Assembly (NCBI GenBank): GCA_028681035.1
Contig: JAQUJJ010000113.1
Coordinates: 1-11,457, forward strand
Direction: 5' to 3'
Length of the DNA stretch: 11,457 nt
DNA from: Candidatus Cloacimonadota bacterium
Lineage (GTDB): Bacteria; Cloacimonadota; Cloacimonadia; Cloacimonadales; Cloacimonadaceae
In this document: positions 8,601 through 11,457 of the stretch, in pieces
How positions within the stretch are numbered: the first letter of the stretch is position 1
Layout: each line of letters starts with the position of its first letter
Translations under genes and position numbers: made by a program
Notes under the pieces: generated by a model
The model's input: the letters and a program-made list of their open reading frames with translations, nothing else
The model's database searches: none
Told to the model about the DNA's origin: nothing

Positions 8601-9416
8601 GGTATGAACTTCGGGCACTCCGAAGAGAATCAAGACCAGATAGCCCTTCTCGGTGAGATCAATCTTATTGATCACTCCCCCAAATTCATAAACCCAGCGC
8701 TGAACGTGCGTGAAGAAATGTTGATAATCTTTTAAAGGGATTTCTTCACCGGCCTTCGTACTAAGATGCACAAAGATCACCGCTGCATTAAGCAGTTCGG
8801 CAGGAAGCTCCTCATCGCGCAATTTCTGGGCTACTGAAGCGGGCAAAAACTCATCTTCACAGCATCTATGAAGGGACAATCTGCTGGGCGTGTGTGTGAT
8901 GTGCTTGCTATCGGGAAAATTGTATAAGAGCCCTTTGCTACGCTCTGCATCCATATCAAGATAAAGCTGGGACAGCTCTATTGAAGAGGGGAAGTAGTCC
9001 AGATGATAGTCTCTGTTGCCCACGATGTGCAGCTTGAAACTGCCCAGGGTAAAGCCGCCATGAACTGCAAAGCCCAGGCCATATTTCTTCTGATAAGCAG
9101 CATCCAGGCTCGCGATCAAGGCTTCGATTCTATCGCCAAGAGCTCTGATCCTATCCGGATCATAGAGTTCGGGGAACACGGCCAGACAGCTATCTCCGCC
9201 ATACTTGAGGATTTCTCCTCCCTCTGGGGAAAGCAATTGATCGAGTTGCTCGAAGTAATTGTTGAGCACCCCGGTGATGATTTCTATCCCGTAGCGCCCT
9301 TTGGAGTGAGCATACTCTGTGATTTTGGTGAATCCGCAAACATCCAGAAAGAGAATGGCTCCCGAAAATTCCTGACTTAAGGGCAGAGAGCCACTCTCTA
9401 GTTCTGGTAGGGACAA
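5661..9416 (-). CDS. Soluble-adenylyl-cyclase-like protein: tandem class III cyclase domains, P-loop ATPase, TPRs
   Basis: A 1251-residue cytoplasmic signalling protein with the layout of mammalian soluble adenylyl cyclase. The first cyclase domain (about 18-175) has both metal-binding aspartates, in FLDVCGFT (D25) and KYGGD (K71, D75). The second (about 208-375) lacks the first aspartate (FVHLST) but keeps INK (K251) and the catalytic asparagine and arginine in GNAVNIAARL (N325, R329). The two halves therefore look complementary, forming one composite active site. A STAND/AAA-type ATPase follows: Walker A GASGTGKS (421-428) and Walker B LLLLDNLD (552-559). The last roughly 370 residues are TPRs with 40-residue periodicity. 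The product is probably cAMP, but base specificity is not proven. The best available start is TTG at 9416 with only a weak ribosome binding site, 26 bases after the upstream gene's stop, so translational coupling is likely. Confidence 0.85.
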   Translation of the reverse strand: MSLPELESGSLPLSQEFSGAILFLDVCGFTKITEYAHSKGRYGIEIITGVLNNYFEQLDQLLSPEGGEILKYGGDSCLAVFPELYDPDRIRALGDRIEALIASLDAAYQKKYGLGFAVHGGFTLGSFKLHIVGNRDYHLDYFPSSIELSQLYLDMDAERSKGLLYNFPDSKHITHTPSRLSLHRCCEDEFLPASVAQKLRDEELPAELLNAAVIFVHLSTKAGEEIPLKDYQHFFTHVQRWVYEFGGVINKIDLTEKGYLVLILFGVPEVHTDDIERAFLCALRIVQIPASRIQCRIGITYSNIFCGIIGASSRYEYGIIGNAVNIAARLMSSAGPAQIALSKEILPAIASRFETTYVESTMVKGIKDTIEIYLLQSERPEHWAVYKDKYSDLPSLVPALDEAAIESFLKGEEASLLSIMGASGTGKSFLIWQIYSRSHEPLGSSLEPSKAEIILAGRRAKAFRLEFLFGLLRRKLGISSFKNEYSTINEYAHSHHLDWNPALIEHYVLGEKSSRDPENEPQQSSALGVQETELAIDLLTGLCFEIFADCRLLLLDNLDYYDAESLLIINRLISLFLAAGRKVVYTSLEEALVSIPEGFGSRTISLKPFSKTQSEAMIARLLPMVTQTAKRRLHAISEGNPQFLVALLLQIKSHFDSADDLIGEDTLREMQRQGLIPQNLENLLMGQFQALDVAARHLLKCAAIYGDSFSISALDQIFSFDPDYDISRICEDLAEQNLLESRKEAAGPIYSFSNPLMLDSIYRSVLLGEKRSLHLQIAQAFVSQTEAQDELLQSIVHHYMQAEDLAGILHYSELAAKKFFNSGAWVSSRYYYQILAERSLEADSKIQAQLKLIELCLIQADNVPAKELLDGLPSSLGLHAETAVYLNTVYLNNIADYQGLQSYLEGALPTLKDPELRPLIYNFYLEAQLFTMQIKEFFASALAEYPKLHTNPLAQNRLSGVIAQAYMNQGDYALAAQCYSEKLGLATSLKDGLGMRIATNGLGGALSRMGKKQEALQQYQRALEIAESIGDRNGYSKVLLNLGVYYRNEMDYDKALECYEKSLLLASRIGNLMQESIILYDMGELLDYQNQQEAALPLFYQSLEMAERIKDYSGISFCNDAIGDMHFKRGEYKEAEETYLANLELQKKIHDQEGIAHTWGNLGNCAKVKKDYPAARKYYYMQLKLLTKVQDWDGAGRARFNLAMINREQGYLKRALHQLRLAKELFTRCEAKHYLQIAEEQEQELLDLVAK

Positions 9417-9442
9417 GACCAGATTGGGGACTATTCCCGTTC

Positions 9443-11457
9443 TTATTGTCTTGCTCCCGTTCTTGAAATCTGCGGTGTAGTTTCGATAAAGCGCAGCAGT
9501 TCAGCTCTGGTTCCGGTGAAGCCAATCACCAGATAAAAAGCTTTATCTTCAAGTGCAGCACCTGGATCTGTAAAAGAGGTTACAGGACTGCTTAGATTCC
9601 CTTTGTATTTATAGAATCCATCGGGGCTGTCTGCTTTATAGACAATATAATATGGCACCGTAAATGGATCGCCACTTACGGTCTGGGTCACGGCATCCCA
9701 AGTAAACACTATGTCATTTCCGCTCTTGATCAGAGCAGGATTTTCAGGGGCCAAAAGCAGGTCACTGCTAACCACCACCATGCCCAGATACACCTTTTCA
9801 TCGATCAGATTGCCGCTTTGCATACGAAGCCGCAGGTCATACACTCCAGGGGTCTCAAAGACGTAGCTGAAGTTCTGCCCTGTGCCGGCTGGGTTTGCAC
9901 TATCGCCAAGGTACCAGGCCTTTTGAGTAAAGGTATAATCGTGTCCCCAGGAAGTGTTGGTAAAATCAACCTCAGTTCCGACTACTACAAAACGGGCACT
10001 GGGACTGGCAGAAGCGCGGTGCAGATAGCAGAAGAATCCCATATCGGCTCTGCTCTCATCGGGATCCAGAGCTAGTGCAGGATTACCAGCATCTATACAA
10101 GGGCTGTTGTAGCTGTACCTGAATTCTCTCTCTGAAGGCTCAAGGAACATCGGGTCGCTATTGATATTACCCGTCCCTGGATGCACACCAGCGGGGCGAT
10201 AAATATCATTGTAGCTATTCTGAATATAGCTGGATTGATTCACGAAAGGAGTAAGCTCCTGTCCTGTAGTCCACAAGATATTGCTGTGGAAGTTCACATT
10301 TGCATTGGTAGCTTTCACTCCCTTTTTGTATCCATAAATAGTATTTTGAGCTATAGACCAGGGGCCGGTGCCAGTGAGCTCAAAGGCAGTGAAATCCAAA
10401 CCAGGATGCTGTGCCAGATATGCGTCTTCCACTACAAAAAGCTGTTTGTTAAGGGGCAGAGGATTGAGTCCCGCAGCTCGCAGACCAGTTTTGCAATTGA
10501 AGATATGATTGTTTCTCAAGACAGTTTGATTTCCATCGGCAAGCATAATGCCAATCCCATGCTCTTCCACCAGACAATCTTCCATGCTGCCCAGCAGGCC
10601 TGAGCCCAAGAAGATACCGGTGCTTTCTTCACGTTGGGTATTGCTGGCATTGCGGACGCGGATATTGCTAAGTGTGGGGGTTGACATCGCCCGTGTATCG
10701 GGAGCTGTAATCATGAGTCCCATAGCAAAGTCGTCAATTTCCATGTCCGAAATTCTCAAATCTCCCAAGCCGGAAAATACTGCTCCAGTAGAAAGCTGGC
10801 GCTGGGTATTGCTGGCATTGCGTACCCGGATATTGCTCAGGGTTACTGTAACAGCAGCACGGGTGGAGCCTGTCATATCGTAGTTCAAGCCGTTAGCATA
10901 GTCTTCTATTTCCACATCAGTTAAGCTGGCATTTACCGAGCCGGTGATCTTGAGGCCAGTGGCTTCAGATCTTTGGGTATTGCTGGCATTGCGCACTCTG
11001 ATGTTGGTCAAAGTTGGGGTGCTCATAGCCCGGCTATCTGCTTCAATGCTGATGCCATTGGCAAAATCATCGAACCAGGCATCTTCTATAATCACAGTGG
11101 GCGTATTACGGATGATAAGCCCGTTTGTAAGGCTGCGCTGAGTATTGCTGGCATTGCGTACGCGGATATTAGTCAAGGTAGGAGTAGCGCGCTCAGAGGA
11201 GATGACACTATCAATCACGATTCCATTTGCCACTTCTGAGACATTGACACCGCTGAGATTGGGAGCTGCATTGCCAGTTATCTTTATGCCGGTTCCTTCC
11301 AGTACACTACGTTGGGTATTGCTGCTGTTGCGCACCCGGATATTGGTCAAGGTAGGTGTGCTGCTAATAGTTGCACTTTCTGTGCCGATCAGGATTCCAA
11401 TGGAGCAATTGTCCACTTCCAGGTCATCTACCACAGCAGGGCTCTTCATATTAACTC
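9443..11457 (-). CDS. Secreted right-handed beta-helix repeat protein with PKD and Fn3-like C-terminus (5' end beyond right edge)
   Basis: The frame is open to the right edge; an internal ATG at 11449 is unlikely to be the true start, because V-N precede it in frame and the repeats are already running. Counting from that methionine, residues 31-300 hold five repeats with the core NIRVRNASNTQR, alternating with ANGI/MGL-type beta-helix coils. Residues 300-475 continue as a parallel beta-helix and end in the cap SPCIDAGNPA...DPDESRADMGFF. A PKD-like domain (about 480-560, with YVFETPGVYDLRL) and an Fn3-like domain (about 566-655, IVFTWDAV...FYLVIGFTG) follow. This is the architecture of extracellular polysaccharide-active or adhesive proteins. 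No catalytic residues can be identified, and no C-terminal sorting domain follows the Fn3 module. The signal peptide, if any, lies outside the window. It probably shares a transcript with the downstream cyclase gene. Confidence 0.8.
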   Translation of the reverse strand, partial: VNMKSPAVVDDLEVDNCSIGILIGTESATISSTPTLTNIRVRNSSNTQRSVLEGTGIKITGNAAPNLSGVNVSEVANGIVIDSVISSERATPTLTNIRVRNASNTQRSLTNGLIIRNTPTVIIEDAWFDDFANGISIEADSRAMSTPTLTNIRVRNASNTQRSEATGLKITGSVNASLTDVEIEDYANGLNYDMTGSTRAAVTVTLSNIRVRNASNTQRQLSTGAVFSGLGDLRISDMEIDDFAMGLMITAPDTRAMSTPTLSNIRVRNASNTQREESTGIFLGSGLLGSMEDCLVEEHGIGIMLADGNQTVLRNNHIFNCKTGLRAAGLNPLPLNKQLFVVEDAYLAQHPGLDFTAFELTGTGPWSIAQNTIYGYKKGVKATNANVNFHSNILWTTGQELTPFVNQSSYIQNSYNDIYRPAGVHPGTGNINSDPMFLEPSEREFRYSYNSPCIDAGNPALALDPDESRADMGFFCYLHRASASPSARFVVVGTEVDFTNTSWGHDYTFTQKAWYLGDSANPAGTGQNFSYVFETPGVYDLRLRMQSGNLIDEKVYLGMVVVSSDLLLAPENPALIKSGNDIVFTWDAVTQTVSGDPFTVPYYIVYKADSPDGFYKYKGNLSSPVTSFTDPGAALEDKAFYLVIGFTGTRAELLRFIETTPQISRTGARQ
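10631..11344 (-). repeat. Five in-frame coding repeats of a 36-base core
   Basis: Cores lie at 10631-10666, 10799-10834, 10970-11005, 11135-11170 and 11309-11344. Each encodes NIRVRN(A/S)SNTQR, preceded by TLT, TLS or similar. Spacings of 168, 171, 165 and 174 bases are all multiples of three. The DNA between cores differs much more than the cores, and the cores themselves differ at synonymous positions. This points to selection on the peptide or to partial gene conversion rather than very recent duplication. Confidence 0.92.

Noticed and set aside
9420..9442. Terminator between the beta-helix and cyclase genes (GGGA/TCCC inverted repeat)
   Set aside because: The stem is only 4-5 base pairs and no T run follows on the minus strand.
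9190..9525. Minus-strand open frame of 111 codons bridging the beta-helix and cyclase genes
   Set aside because: It is a different frame from both domain-bearing genes and matches no family; considered a shadow.
9443..9600. Type 9 secretion C-terminal sorting domain on the beta-helix protein
   Set aside because: The protein ends right after the Fn3-like module; no further beta-sandwich or NPFNP-type sequence is present.
10631..11344. Regularly spaced repeats resembling a CRISPR array
   Set aside because: Spacing is 165-174 bases, all multiples of three, and the repeats translate in frame inside a long open gene.

Overview
The window reads as part of a bacterial chromosome. All recognisable genes lie on the minus strand, so transcription runs from high to low coordinates. 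My best guess is a Candidatus Cloacimonadota-like (Cloacimonetes) lineage. The reasons are a long parallel beta-helix surface protein ending in an SPCIDAGNP...DP-type cap plus PKD and Fn3-like modules, a soluble-adenylyl-cyclase-like multidomain regulator, and moderate GC. This placement is soft, because no phylogenetic marker protein is present.

Region 1 (right edge to 9443): the 3' part of a large extracellular beta-helix protein whose start lies outside the window. It carries five copies of a nearly invariant 12-residue core spaced 55-58 residues apart. Region 2 (9416-5661): a 1251-residue protein with two class III nucleotidyl cyclase domains, a STAND/AAA-like P-loop ATPase and C-terminal TPRs. 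It starts 26 bases after the beta-helix gene, so the two probably form one transcription unit. Region 3 (5538-5424): tRNA-Pro(GGG) with encoded CCA, followed by a clear rho-independent terminator.

Region 4 (about 5420-4876): a spacer holding a possible decayed gene and a strong promoter overlapped and flanked by three GGGATA boxes. Region 5 (4875 to the left edge): a defence-type operon made of a small excisionase/MerR-like HTH protein, a DUF4007 protein, a 1127-residue P-loop ATPase and a PAPS-reductase-family ATP pyrophosphatase that runs off the left edge. The order DUF4007 - large ATPase - PAPS-reductase-like protein matches sspB-sspC-sspD of the Ssp DNA phosphorothioation system. In that system SspD-type proteins and an IscS/SspA-type desulfurase supply the sulfur chemistry, and a partner nuclease (SspE or other) restricts unmodified or invading DNA. 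The restriction partner and sspA are not in the window; the partner, if present, should lie beyond the left edge.

The cluster sits directly beyond the 3' end of a tRNA gene and begins with an excisionase-like protein. This fits an accessory island inserted at tRNA-Pro, but no attachment repeat can be seen inside the window.
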